A stretch of DNA of 64,000 nt, from the NCBI RefSeq assembly GCF_902488535.1, contig NZ_CABTWO010000008.1:1-64000 (forward strand). The letters run 5' to 3'. Numbering within the stretch: the first letter of the stretch is position 1; every line of letters begins with the position of its first letter. Positions 36,192 through 44,324 of the stretch are shown here, in pieces. The notes below the pieces were generated by a model that saw only the letters and a list, made by a program, of their open reading frames with translations, did not search any database and was not told the origin of the DNA. A program made the position numbers and the translations under genes. Origin of the DNA: an uncultured Mobiluncus sp. (GTDB lineage: Bacteria > Actinomycetota > Actinomycetes > Actinomycetales > Actinomycetaceae).

Positions 36192-36928
36192 CAGACTGCA
36201 CCTCCCGCCGGTGCCAAAGCTTCCTGCGGCGAGACGGCGACGCCACCGCGGGCGTGGGAACGATTAGAAACGAAAGAATCCAGGCGAGAATCTAGGGAAA
36301 TAAGCCTCTGCACCTGGGCGTTGTCCGACTGTCGTCGCCCATACCGTAGCGCGTTGAACACGCTGGCTGCCCAAGATAATTCCTCTGATTGGGCAGGAAC
36401 TGCCCGGCTTAGGGCGGTGCTGCCTTCCCCGGCGGTGAGTCCGGGGGTGATTACCAGCAGTTCGTTGGCTTCACAAAGACGCAACAGGTGGCGGAATTGC
36501 TCCAAGAAAGCCGTCGAGTAGTCTCCGCGTGAGAGAGCATTTTTGGCTGCCGCCAGGTACTGCACCGCGTTGCGGTCATCCTCGAAAACCGCAGCCTCAT
36601 CAGTGAGGGTCGGCTTGATTTGCTCGTGGAACCTCCAGTTTCCAGTGAACAAAATCATGATGACGATGACCAGCACCGCCACTATCAGAGCGGCAATCAG
36701 CCACAGCCAAGAAGGCAAGATGGGATTGACGTTTGCGGACGAAAAATTGTCGGCAAACCACTCCAAGATTTTTTTCAGCAGGGAGGGGCGTTCCTGGTAT
36801 ACCGGTTTGGACAGCTCATCTTCGAGCTTGTCGCGCCCCTCCCGGTCTGACACATCCGCCAACACTTGGCTGAACAAATCAACATGATGGAGCCACAAGC
36901 TCCCCAGTTGCGTTGAAATGTTCAGCAT
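36191..36928 (-). CDS. DUF4129 domain membrane protein
   Basis: 245 aa. One clear membrane segment (about residues 78-101, ILPSWLWLIAALIVAVLVIVIMILF) precedes a cytosolic helical DUF4129 domain (ALSRGDYSTAFLEQFRHLLRLCEANELLVITPGLTAGE). In transglutaminase/MoxR clusters this domain is a recurrent partner. Here the transglutaminase itself is absent. It lies 32 bases before the next gene upstream and overlaps DUF4350. Confidence 0.82.
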   Translation of the reverse strand: MLNISTQLGSLWLHHVDLFSQVLADVSDREGRDKLEDELSKPVYQERPSLLKKILEWFADNFSSANVNPILPSWLWLIAALIVAVLVIVIMILFTGNWRFHEQIKPTLTDEAAVFEDDRNAVQYLAAAKNALSRGDYSTAFLEQFRHLLRLCEANELLVITPGLTAGEGSTALSRAVPAQSEELSWAASVFNALRYGRRQSDNAQVQRLISLDSRLDSFVSNRSHARGGVAVSPQEALAPAGGAV

Positions 36929-36960
36929 CCTTACCCAAAGTCCTTTCTGCAGTGCCGCCG

Positions 36961-38253
36961 TCAGCCCTGCTGAGCCGCCTGGAGCAGGCTTACTGCCAGA
37001 CCCTCGCGACGCATCCGCGTATCAACATAGAGCAGACCTAAAACTGCTCCATAGAACGGCATCGCCAGCCCGGTAATGATGGTGCCTAAAATGGCGGAGA
37101 GAGACATCATTACCGAGAAATTCTGACTAACCATCATGGCCGCTGAGATAATCAAGCTGATTACAGCATTCAATCCGTAGGTCAGGAATGAAACAATGAG
37201 GGAAGTTAGCAAGATGACGCCAAAAATCTTCCAGAAGCTGCCTTTGGTCAGTCTCCAAGAGCGTTTCAGGGCGGGAATGATGCCGATATCTTCCATGATG
37301 GCAGTGGGGATGGTAAAAGCTAGCTTGATATAGAACCAGGCGGAAAATACCGCGACGGCTGCGAGGGTGAGGAAAGTGAGACCCAGTAAGCCCAGCGATG
37401 CCCCGACATCTTTGATGTTAATCAGGAAAAACCCACCCAGCGGAAGCAGACCCAGCCCCAGCAACAGGGCTGACCCCAAGATGAGCAACAGAGAATAGCC
37501 GACGATCCCCCAGACGTGGCCTTTCAAAGTTTGCCACGCATCAGCGACCGAAGGGCGGCGACCCAAAACCAACGGCCCCAATCCAGCCACGCAAACTCCC
37601 AAGGTCAAAAAGAGGACGAACATCTGGAGCAGACTCGTGATGACACTTATGAGCATCGTTGATTCCGTAAACTCCAGCAAACCGTCCAACGAAGCTTCCG
37701 TGCTGTCAAAATTGAAGTCGTTGGAAAGGTAGGTGTTGATGTCGGGAGTGAGTAAATAAAACAGCGCTCCCATTACCCCTCCAAGTACCGCCCAGAGAGC
37801 CAAAACCAGACCGAACATGACAGAAGGGGCCTGACGGATAGCAGAGAAAGCTCCGTTGTAAATATCGCCAAGACTCAGTGGACGCAGCGGGATAATTCCG
37901 GGCTGGACCTGCTGATAGTTCAAACCATAGGGGTCGAATCCAGTGTTGTTTGCTGGGTTTGTACCGTTGAAGCTGTTTGTACCGCTCGTTCTAAAGTTCG
38001 GGGCGGGGGTTTGCGGGGCGGCCCCAGCGGGGTACGGGGTCGGAAGAGGATTTGGGAAAGACTGCGGTTTACTGGTGCTGTCCTCCGGGGTCAGCGTCCA
38101 CGAGCCGGCGTCGAAGCTGCCCGGGGCAGCCGCGGTTGGCGGTGTAAACGGAGGTTGCTGCGGCACCGGGCTGCCTTGGCTCGATACCGGAGCGGTTTCG
38201 CCGGGGTTGTTTCCGGGAGGAGTGTCTTGAGAGGAATAAGAGTTGTCGCTCAT
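36961..38253 (-). CDS. Polytopic membrane protein with proline-rich N-terminus
   Basis: 430 aa. The first ~115 residues are Pro/Gly/Asn-rich and disordered-looking, followed by six or more hydrophobic segments. Layout resembles the actinobacterial membrane proteins carrying a glycerophosphoryl diester phosphodiesterase-type membrane domain (for example ALKRSWRLTKGSFWKIFGVILL near residue 325), but there is no catalytic domain. I chose ATG 38253, which has GGAAAGG 5 bases upstream, over the in-frame ATG 38271. It heads the minus-strand cluster ending in DUF58 and is divergent from mtrA. Confidence 0.8.
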   Translation of the reverse strand: MSDNSYSSQDTPPGNNPGETAPVSSQGSPVPQQPPFTPPTAAAPGSFDAGSWTLTPEDSTSKPQSFPNPLPTPYPAGAAPQTPAPNFRTSGTNSFNGTNPANNTGFDPYGLNYQQVQPGIIPLRPLSLGDIYNGAFSAIRQAPSVMFGLVLALWAVLGGVMGALFYLLTPDINTYLSNDFNFDSTEASLDGLLEFTESTMLISVITSLLQMFVLFLTLGVCVAGLGPLVLGRRPSVADAWQTLKGHVWGIVGYSLLLILGSALLLGLGLLPLGGFFLINIKDVGASLGLLGLTFLTLAAVAVFSAWFYIKLAFTIPTAIMEDIGIIPALKRSWRLTKGSFWKIFGVILLTSLIVSFLTYGLNAVISLIISAAMMVSQNFSVMMSLSAILGTIITGLAMPFYGAVLGLLYVDTRMRREGLAVSLLQAAQQG

Positions 38254-38392
38254 GATGCCTTTCCAATACATGGTTCACTTAATATTGCCACGACACGGCG
38301 CAGATGCGCTCGTTCAAACCGAAAAACCCTTTTAATGCCGAGCTTGGCTGCGGGTCTCCCCGCAAATTGTGAAATCGTGTCAAAATAGGAGT

Positions 38393-39076
38393 ATGAGTGC
38401 AAAAATCCTGGTAGTAGACGATGACCAAGCCTTGAGCGAGATGATTGGCATTATTTTGGAATCATCCGCCTACGAGCCAAGTTTTTGTGCCGATGGCGCG
38501 AAAGCCGTGGACAAGTTCCGCGAAGTTGAACCTGACCTAGTGCTGCTCGACCTGATGCTGCCGGGAATGGACGGCATCGAGATTTGTCGCAAAATCCGCG
38601 AGTTTTCTAATGTCCCCATCATCATGCTGACCGCAAAATCCGACACCACCGACGTGGTGGCGGGTCTGGAAGCGGGAGCGGACGACTACATTCCCAAGCC
38701 TTTCAAGCCCAAGGAGCTGCTGGCACGGGTCGCCGCGCGGCTGCGCAGTTTAGAAGCCGCTGAACATGACGTCCTGAAAGCAGCGGGGGTAGAAATCAAC
38801 CTAGCCTCCCATGAAGTGAGTCGGGACGGAAAATCTTTGAACCTCACTCCCTTGGAGTACGACCTCTTGGTCGCTCTCGCCACTAAACCAGGACGGGTGT
38901 TTTCCCGTGAAGAATTGCTGGAACAGGTCTGGGGACTGCGCCACGCCTCCGACACGCGTTTGGTCAACGTGCACGTGCAACGGTTGCGGGCCAAGATCGA
39001 GCTGGACCCGGACAACCCGACTGTGATTCGCACGGTGCGCGGGGTGGGTTATCGGATTGGGACTGAACCTCAGTGA
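38393..39076 (+). CDS. mtrA: Response regulator MtrA
   Basis: OmpR/PhoB-type regulator of the essential actinobacterial MtrAB system for cell wall and division. 227 aa: receiver with DDD at 9-11, phospho-acceptor Asp53 (LLDLMLPGMDG) and Lys102 (PKPF), then a winged-helix DNA-binding domain (LTPLEYDLLVALATKPGRVFSREELLEQVWG). ATG 38393 begins the conserved protein; AGGAG sits only one base upstream, too close for a normal site, while CAAAAT at 38381-38386 could be a -10 for a leaderless message. Its stop overlaps the mtrB start. Confidence 0.96.
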   Translation: MSAKILVVDDDQALSEMIGIILESSAYEPSFCADGAKAVDKFREVEPDLVLLDLMLPGMDGIEICRKIREFSNVPIIMLTAKSDTTDVVAGLEAGADDYIPKPFKPKELLARVAARLRSLEAAEHDVLKAAGVEINLASHEVSRDGKSLNLTPLEYDLLVALATKPGRVFSREELLEQVWGLRHASDTRLVNVHVQRLRAKIELDPDNPTVIRTVRGVGYRIGTEPQ

Positions 39077-40821
39077 GTTCCCCGCAATCTCTGACTTTTC
39101 GCCGGACGCGCCGACAGCGAAGAATCTCGCAGTTCTTCGGCAGCGCCACCCGCTATTTGGTTGGTTTTAATGAATCGACGTGGGTACCGGAACGGCTCCG
39201 GCGTTCACTGGCTCTGCGGATGGCCAGTATCATGCTGGTCGCGACGTTGGTGATTCTGTTCGCGGTAGGGATTTATGCTTCCACAGCCATCAAAAACGGT
39301 ATCTTTCAAGAACGGTTGAATCAGGTGCTAGAAGAATCGGCCACCCAAGCGCGGTCGGCGCAAAATCGTTTCGACCAGGCTCCGGCTTCGACCGTGGAAC
39401 AGGTACAGTCCCTCGCTCAGGACGTGGTCACCTCAATCTCCACCCTCACCTCCGGCTCTAGCGCTCCAGCCGTGCTGATTTTACGTAATCCGAGCGAAAC
39501 CTCTTCCTTTGTGATTAACGAAATCGCCACCCAAAATATGCGGGAAGTCATTACCTCCCAACTACGTGAGGCGGTACAGCAAAAGAGCGGCCAGCATTGG
39601 CAGTCCATCGAAATTACGGACGCGCAAGGCAAACGACATCCCGGTATCGTGGTAGGGACTGCCGTGAGCCTGCCCCTAGCGGGTGCTCACGAACTCTACT
39701 TGGTGTACTCCCTGGCTGATGAGCAAGCCGCAATCAACCTGGTGATGGGGGTTTTAGGCGGTGGCGGAGTCGCCGTTCTGGTGCTGGTGGCGGGCATGAC
39801 CTGGGTGGTGGTCTATTCCGTGCTGGTGCCGGTGCGCCGCACGGTGCGCACCGCGGAACGTTTAGCGGCTGGGGACTTGAACGCGCGCGTGCTCTCACAA
39901 GGTGAGGATGAAACCGCACAACTGGCCGATTCTTTCAATAAGATGGCGGATTCTTTGCAGTCCAAGATCAATACTTTGGGTCAAATGTCCCGGCTGCAGC
40001 AGCGTTTTGTTTCCGATGTGTCTCACGAGCTGCGCACCCCGCTGACAACTATGCGGATTGCCGATGACGTCATCTATGACGCGCGCGAAGAACTCGACCC
40101 TGCCGCCTTGAGAAGCGCGGAATTGCTGCATGACCAAATTGATCGATTCGATGCCATGCTGGCCGATTTGCTCGAAATTTCGCGTATCGACTCCGGGTCT
40201 GCCCGGCTCGATTATGAGATGGTGAATCTGAACAAGCTCGCTGAACAGGTCGTGGAGGACAACGCCGCTTTGGCTGAAAAGGTGGGCTGCCAGGTCATTC
40301 TTAACCCGCCAAAGTACCCTTGCGCAGCCGAGCTCGATGCTCGCCGAGTGACGCGTATCGTGCGTAATCTGCTGGTAAACGCCATCGAGCATTCCGAGGG
40401 AAATCCAGTAGTAATTACTACCGATTCCAGTGAAACCGCCGTGGCTTTGCGGGTTTCTGATCACGGGGTGGGGATGTCACCGGAAGTGACCAGCCGCGTG
40501 TTTGACCGTTTCTATCGTGCTGACCCGGCACGAGCGCGGACCACGGGCGGTACCGGGTTAGGCTTGGCTATTTCTCTGGAGGACGCTCGCCTGTCCGGAG
40601 GCACCCTGCAGGCGTGGGGCAAGACCGGTTATGGCTCGTCTTTCCTGCTGACCCTGCCGCGGCGTCACGACATGGAGATGGGGGCGTCACCGCTGGACAT
40701 CACCGATTACGTGGAACCGACTCTAGACAGTTACGTTCCCCCTCAGGCCGCCCCGGAGCAGCCAGAAACCTCGACGAACGCGACCCGGACGCTTGGGAAG
40801 AATGGGGAGGAGCCATGCTAA
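39073..40821 (+). CDS. mtrB: Sensor histidine kinase MtrB
   Basis: 582 aa. Two membrane segments (about residues 50-72 and 225-250) flank an extracytoplasmic sensor, followed by a HAMP domain, the H box FVSDVSHELRTPLTTMRIADD with His318, N box NAIEHSEGNPV, and GTGLGLAIS ATP lid. It phosphorylates MtrA. The GTG start overlaps the mtrA stop by four bases (GTGA). Its last codons overlap the lpqB start, so mtrA-mtrB-lpqB is one operon. Confidence 0.96.
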   Translation: MSSPQSLTFRRTRRQRRISQFFGSATRYLVGFNESTWVPERLRRSLALRMASIMLVATLVILFAVGIYASTAIKNGIFQERLNQVLEESATQARSAQNRFDQAPASTVEQVQSLAQDVVTSISTLTSGSSAPAVLILRNPSETSSFVINEIATQNMREVITSQLREAVQQKSGQHWQSIEITDAQGKRHPGIVVGTAVSLPLAGAHELYLVYSLADEQAAINLVMGVLGGGGVAVLVLVAGMTWVVVYSVLVPVRRTVRTAERLAAGDLNARVLSQGEDETAQLADSFNKMADSLQSKINTLGQMSRLQQRFVSDVSHELRTPLTTMRIADDVIYDAREELDPAALRSAELLHDQIDRFDAMLADLLEISRIDSGSARLDYEMVNLNKLAEQVVEDNAALAEKVGCQVILNPPKYPCAAELDARRVTRIVRNLLVNAIEHSEGNPVVITTDSSETAVALRVSDHGVGMSPEVTSRVFDRFYRADPARARTTGGTGLGLAISLEDARLSGGTLQAWGKTGYGSSFLLTLPRRHDMEMGASPLDITDYVEPTLDSYVPPQAAPEQPETSTNATRTLGKNGEEPC

Positions 40822-42491
40822 ACAAACGTCGAACCCGGTGGTGGGGAGCTGTCCTCGTGGGGATTTCCACCCTCAGTCTGGTCGGCTGCGCCGCACTGCC
40901 GACTGCCGGACCGGTCAATGATTCACAAGTGAGAGTCGGTTCCAACCAGCCGCTCTTAGGTTTAAGCGCCCCCGGACCGGTCCCGAATGCAACCGTGGAA
41001 CAAATCGTGACCGGTTTTATTCGCGCCTGCTCCGCGGGGTACTCTGATGATTTCACCGTGGCGCGTTCGTTCCTGGCTCCCAAAGCGGCGATGGATTGGC
41101 GCCCTGATGCCCAAGTAGAGATTTTTGACACGGATTCCGCCTTGGAAACCCGTCAGCTGGGCGATGGCTCTGTCGAAGTGACCGCCCGCGCGCTAGGAAG
41201 TGTCGACGAACACGGAAACTATACCGTGGCGGGTCCGACCGAACGGGTCCGCACCGTGTTTTCCCTAGTGAAGCCCGCTGACAACCAGTGGCGTATCGCG
41301 GCTCTAGAGGATGGGGTGGTGCTTTCCCAATCAGCTTTTAGCTCGATTTACGCTTCGGCTCCGGTGTACTTCCTCACCATGGACGGGGGAGCCCTGGTCC
41401 CGGATTTGCGTTGGTATCCGCGCCGACGGCTGCCAACCTACCTGGTTAATGCGCTCTTGGCCGGGCCGCAAAACGCTTTCAAAGGGGCGGTTCGTTCCGC
41501 GTTCCCCACCGGCAGCACTTTGGCTGGGGGAGCGGTGGATGTCTTTGACGGGGTCGCTAACGTGTCTTTAAATGTCCCGGACGCTCTCAACGACCCCACC
41601 ACGATTAATTTGGCTTACTGGCAGATGGAATCGACCCTGCGCGACGTTTCGGGAATTTCTACCGTCAGTTTGAGCATCGGCAAAGTTCCTTTGGAAAACA
41701 CGAATCCCATCACACAAAGCACCACGCCACAATTCCCCATCATGGTAAAGGACGGCAACGTGGTGCGTCTGAATTCCGGCGCCACCGAAGTCCTGGTTCC
41801 TGCCGGTGCGGTGACTTCCGGTGAGATTACGAACCCGGCTATTTCCACTGCCGGTGACGAAATCGCCTTTACAGACTCCAGTTATCGCCGGCTCTATCTG
41901 TGGGCGCGTGGGGCGGCGACGCAGCTGTATAGCGGGCGAGAACTGCTGGCTGCTGCCATCGATCGAAACGGCTGGATTTGGACCCTGGATACGGCTAATC
42001 CGCGCCAGGTTGTCGCGCTGCGTCCCGATGGAACCAGGGTGAATTTGGAAGTGCCGTGGGAGACCGGAGACCCCGTTCATGCTTTCACCGTCAGCCCTGA
42101 CGGGACGCGAATCGCTTTCGTACACCACGTAGGTCAGGCCGACATTGTCAGTGTAGCGGTGGTAATCCGGGACGGGACGGGGACTCCCAAATCTTTTTCC
42201 GCACCCGTGGCTTTGCAGGCCGGAAACGAAGTTGTTTCCGCAATAGCGTGGCTGCAAGGAGATTCCCTGGTGTTACTGACCGGCACGGGAGACAGCACCA
42301 CCGTCCGAATCGCTCCGCTGTTCGGACCGATATCAACATTGCCGGGGGTTAAGAACGCGGTGGATTTGGCTGCTGGTGAGGAAGAAAATCAGATTTATCT
42401 GGTTACCGCAGGCGGTGATTTATACAAGCGCTCCGGCAGAAACTGGCAGCAAGTTCTAAACGGAGTCGCCGACCCGAGTTACCCCGGTTAG
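40815..42491 (+). CDS. lpqB: Lipoprotein LpqB (GerMN domain)
   Basis: 558 aa. The N-terminus is a lipoprotein signal with lipobox LVGC, so the mature protein is anchored outside. A GerMN domain (PVYFLTMDGGALVPDLRWYPRRRLPTYLVNALLAGP) and a C-terminal beta-propeller-like region follow. LpqB modulates MtrB signalling in mycobacteria. ATG 40815 overlaps the end of mtrB by seven bases and has GGGGAGG upstream. Confidence 0.95.
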   Translation: MLNKRRTRWWGAVLVGISTLSLVGCAALPTAGPVNDSQVRVGSNQPLLGLSAPGPVPNATVEQIVTGFIRACSAGYSDDFTVARSFLAPKAAMDWRPDAQVEIFDTDSALETRQLGDGSVEVTARALGSVDEHGNYTVAGPTERVRTVFSLVKPADNQWRIAALEDGVVLSQSAFSSIYASAPVYFLTMDGGALVPDLRWYPRRRLPTYLVNALLAGPQNAFKGAVRSAFPTGSTLAGGAVDVFDGVANVSLNVPDALNDPTTINLAYWQMESTLRDVSGISTVSLSIGKVPLENTNPITQSTTPQFPIMVKDGNVVRLNSGATEVLVPAGAVTSGEITNPAISTAGDEIAFTDSSYRRLYLWARGAATQLYSGRELLAAAIDRNGWIWTLDTANPRQVVALRPDGTRVNLEVPWETGDPVHAFTVSPDGTRIAFVHHVGQADIVSVAVVIRDGTGTPKSFSAPVALQAGNEVVSAIAWLQGDSLVLLTGTGDSTTVRIAPLFGPISTLPGVKNAVDLAAGEEENQIYLVTAGGDLYKRSGRNWQQVLNGVADPSYPG

Positions 42492-42509
42492 CCTCGTTAG
42501 GGACGCGTT

Positions 42510-43289
42510 ATGGTGGGTTTTTCGAGTTTATGGGATGCCGCAGGGGAACTGGGAAAGGTGCTGCTGCCTACGGAATGCGTGGGTTGTGGAGCTTGGGACG
42601 AAGAAATCTGTGACAACTGTTTGGCGCAGATGCTGGGGCGTCCGTTCCCGTTGGAAATCAGCGAGAACGAAGATAATGTAACAGACGTTCCAATATTTGC
42701 CATCGCCAAATATGACGGTCCGATGCGGCGCGTGGTTCTGACTGGTAAGCATGATAAACGGCGGGATTTACGCCGATATTTCACAGCGGCTGGCCAATCG
42801 GCAGTGCAGGGCTTAGTGTCAGAGGGGCTGCTGGTTAGGGACGAATCTGGAACGGATGGTACAATCCGGGGGGAAATGTTTGTGGTTCCGGCTCCATCCG
42901 CCCATCCCCGAGATCCGTCTGAGGTTGCCGCCGCCTTTGCCCAGGGCGCGGCGCGGGGAGCGGTCCGCGCGGGACTGTGCCGTCAGGCATCCGTGCTGGA
43001 AATCCTGGAACTGGCGGCAGGCTCGACGACCCAGGCCGATTTGGGATGGGAGGCCCGTAACCTGAACCGGCACGGCAAAATGCAGATTCGCGGCAGTGCG
43101 GCGGTGGCGAAACAAGAACTTGCCGGTAAGGCCCTGCTGATAATCGATGATGTTAGCGCCACCGGAGCGACGCTCAGAGAAATGATTCGCGTTTTGTCAG
43201 GCTTAGATGCTGAAGTGCTCGCGGGGCTGGTTTTTGCTTCATCTCGGAGTGAAATGCCCTCAACACCCCCACAGAATTCCGAAAAATAA
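42510..43289 (+). CDS. ComF-family phosphoribosyltransferase-like protein
   Basis: 259 aa. N-terminal Cys4-type zinc-binding part (CVGCGAWDEEICDNC) followed by a type I phosphoribosyltransferase fold; the PRPP-binding motif reads LLIIDDVSATGATLREM near the C-terminus. This is the ComFC architecture, associated with DNA uptake in some bacteria, but no competence genes are nearby, so its role here is open. It follows lpqB by 18 bases, a common actinobacterial arrangement. Confidence 0.9.
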   Translation: MVGFSSLWDAAGELGKVLLPTECVGCGAWDEEICDNCLAQMLGRPFPLEISENEDNVTDVPIFAIAKYDGPMRRVVLTGKHDKRRDLRRYFTAAGQSAVQGLVSEGLLVRDESGTDGTIRGEMFVVPAPSAHPRDPSEVAAAFAQGAARGAVRAGLCRQASVLEILELAAGSTTQADLGWEARNLNRHGKMQIRGSAAVAKQELAGKALLIIDDVSATGATLREMIRVLSGLDAEVLAGLVFASSRSEMPSTPPQNSEK

Positions 43290-43453
43290 GTGGAAGTCCT
43301 GCACGGCTCTGCGGTGTGCTCTAAAATATAAAGCACACGCAAAAATCGCAGGTGACACACCGGAGTGCACCCGCGTGAGAAAGAGGTGAGAACCGAACAC
43401 TCCGTCCCAGCAAATGATAGTTGGAACCCAATTCTTAGCCTAAGGAGGCCCTC

Positions 43454-44077
43454 ATGGAAATCACCGTGAAAGCACGTAATGCTGAAATCCACCCGAATTT
43501 TCGGGAATACATCGAGGAAAAAATGGCCAAGGTGGAGCAGCTGGCTCCCCGTACGCAGCGTGTCGATGTGGAATTGACACATGAAAAGAATCCGCGACAA
43601 GCTGATACTGCGGAACGCATCGAACTGACTGTTCTCGGCAAAGGACCCGTGGTGCGGGCGGAGGCATCTTCGTCAGACCGGTACGCCGCTGTGGACATCG
43701 CCGCCGGGAAACTTTTTGAGCGTCTGCGCCGAGCTCGGGATCGGGCCAAGGACCACCGCAAGTATGAGATTCCCCCGGATGTGGAACTGGACGTGCAGCT
43801 TCCGGGAACCGCCCCGGCTCCCGCCGCGAAACCGCCTTTGAAACTGGGCGAGTCTCGTGAGGAACAGTTGGGTGATTCCCCTGTCATCGTGCGCGAAAAG
43901 TTGCACGAGAGCCGGGCCATGAGTGTCGAAGAAGCTCTGGATGAGATGGAATTGGTGGGTCACCCGTTCTACCTGTTCATTGACTCCGAGACGAAGCAGC
44001 CAGCAGTGGTTTACCACCGGAAAGGCTGGACCTATGGCGTGATTCGCCTAGACGCGACCTGCACGCTGAACAATTGA
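43454..44077 (+). CDS. hpf: Ribosome hibernation promoting factor, long form
   Basis: 207 aa. The N-terminal RaiA/HPF domain (MEITVKARNAEIHPNFREYI) binds the 30S decoding region. After a linker, the C-terminal dimerisation domain (AMSVEEALDEMELVGHPFYLFIDSET) allows 100S ribosome formation. It has a near-perfect Shine-Dalgarno AAGGAGG 5 bases before the ATG. The 164-base gap before it contains inverted repeat GTGTGCT/AGCACAC (43314-43338) around an A/T-rich loop. A terminator follows the gene. Confidence 0.96.
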   Translation: MEITVKARNAEIHPNFREYIEEKMAKVEQLAPRTQRVDVELTHEKNPRQADTAERIELTVLGKGPVVRAEASSSDRYAAVDIAAGKLFERLRRARDRAKDHRKYEIPPDVELDVQLPGTAPAPAAKPPLKLGESREEQLGDSPVIVREKLHESRAMSVEEALDEMELVGHPFYLFIDSETKQPAVVYHRKGWTYGVIRLDATCTLNN

Positions 44078-44086
44078 GATAGGACC

Positions 44087-44122
44087 GGACCCTGGGGCAC
44101 CGTCCCGGGGTCCCTCTTTTTT
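44087..44122 (+). terminator. Intrinsic terminator after hpf
   Basis: Stem GGACCCTGGG (44087-44096) with CCCGGGGTCC (44104-44113, one G-T), 7-base loop, followed by CTCTTTTTT. A textbook rho-independent terminator that separates hpf from secA. Confidence 0.85.
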
Positions 44123-44223
44123 ATCCCCGGTGTGCCGATGTGGCTGCCGCCAAGAACCAGAGTTTCGCCGCTCGCTTTCGCGAAAATAGGCGCTTTCAAC
44201 TAAAATAGTCAAGGCTGAGTCAT

Positions 44224-44253
44224 CACGATTGGGTCAAACTCTTGACAATCGTG
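44224..44253. promoter_or_regulatory. Inverted repeat in the secA leader
   Basis: Outer arms CACGATTG (44224-44231) and CAATCGTG (44246-44253), perfect, with inner GTCAA (44233-44237) and TTGAC (44242-44246), about 72 bases before the secA start. An exact -35 consensus TTGACA occurs inside (44242-44247), but no TAnnnT sits 17 bases downstream. Stem or operator; role unknown. Confidence 0.35.
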
Positions 44254-44324
44254 GATAAAAGGCTGTTGACCTCAATGGATAGGCCTGTAAGGCAATCCTA
44301 AAGACCTGAAAAGGAAGGCAAAAC

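Noticed and set aside
42510..43289. ComF-like gene as evidence for a competence locus
   Set aside because: No other competence gene is present, and its place after lpqB is usual in actinobacteria.
44138..44203. 21-codon ORF in the secA leader (SecM-like idea)
   Set aside because: It has no signal-like or arrest-like sequence and no ribosome binding site, and it ends within a possible -10; most likely chance.
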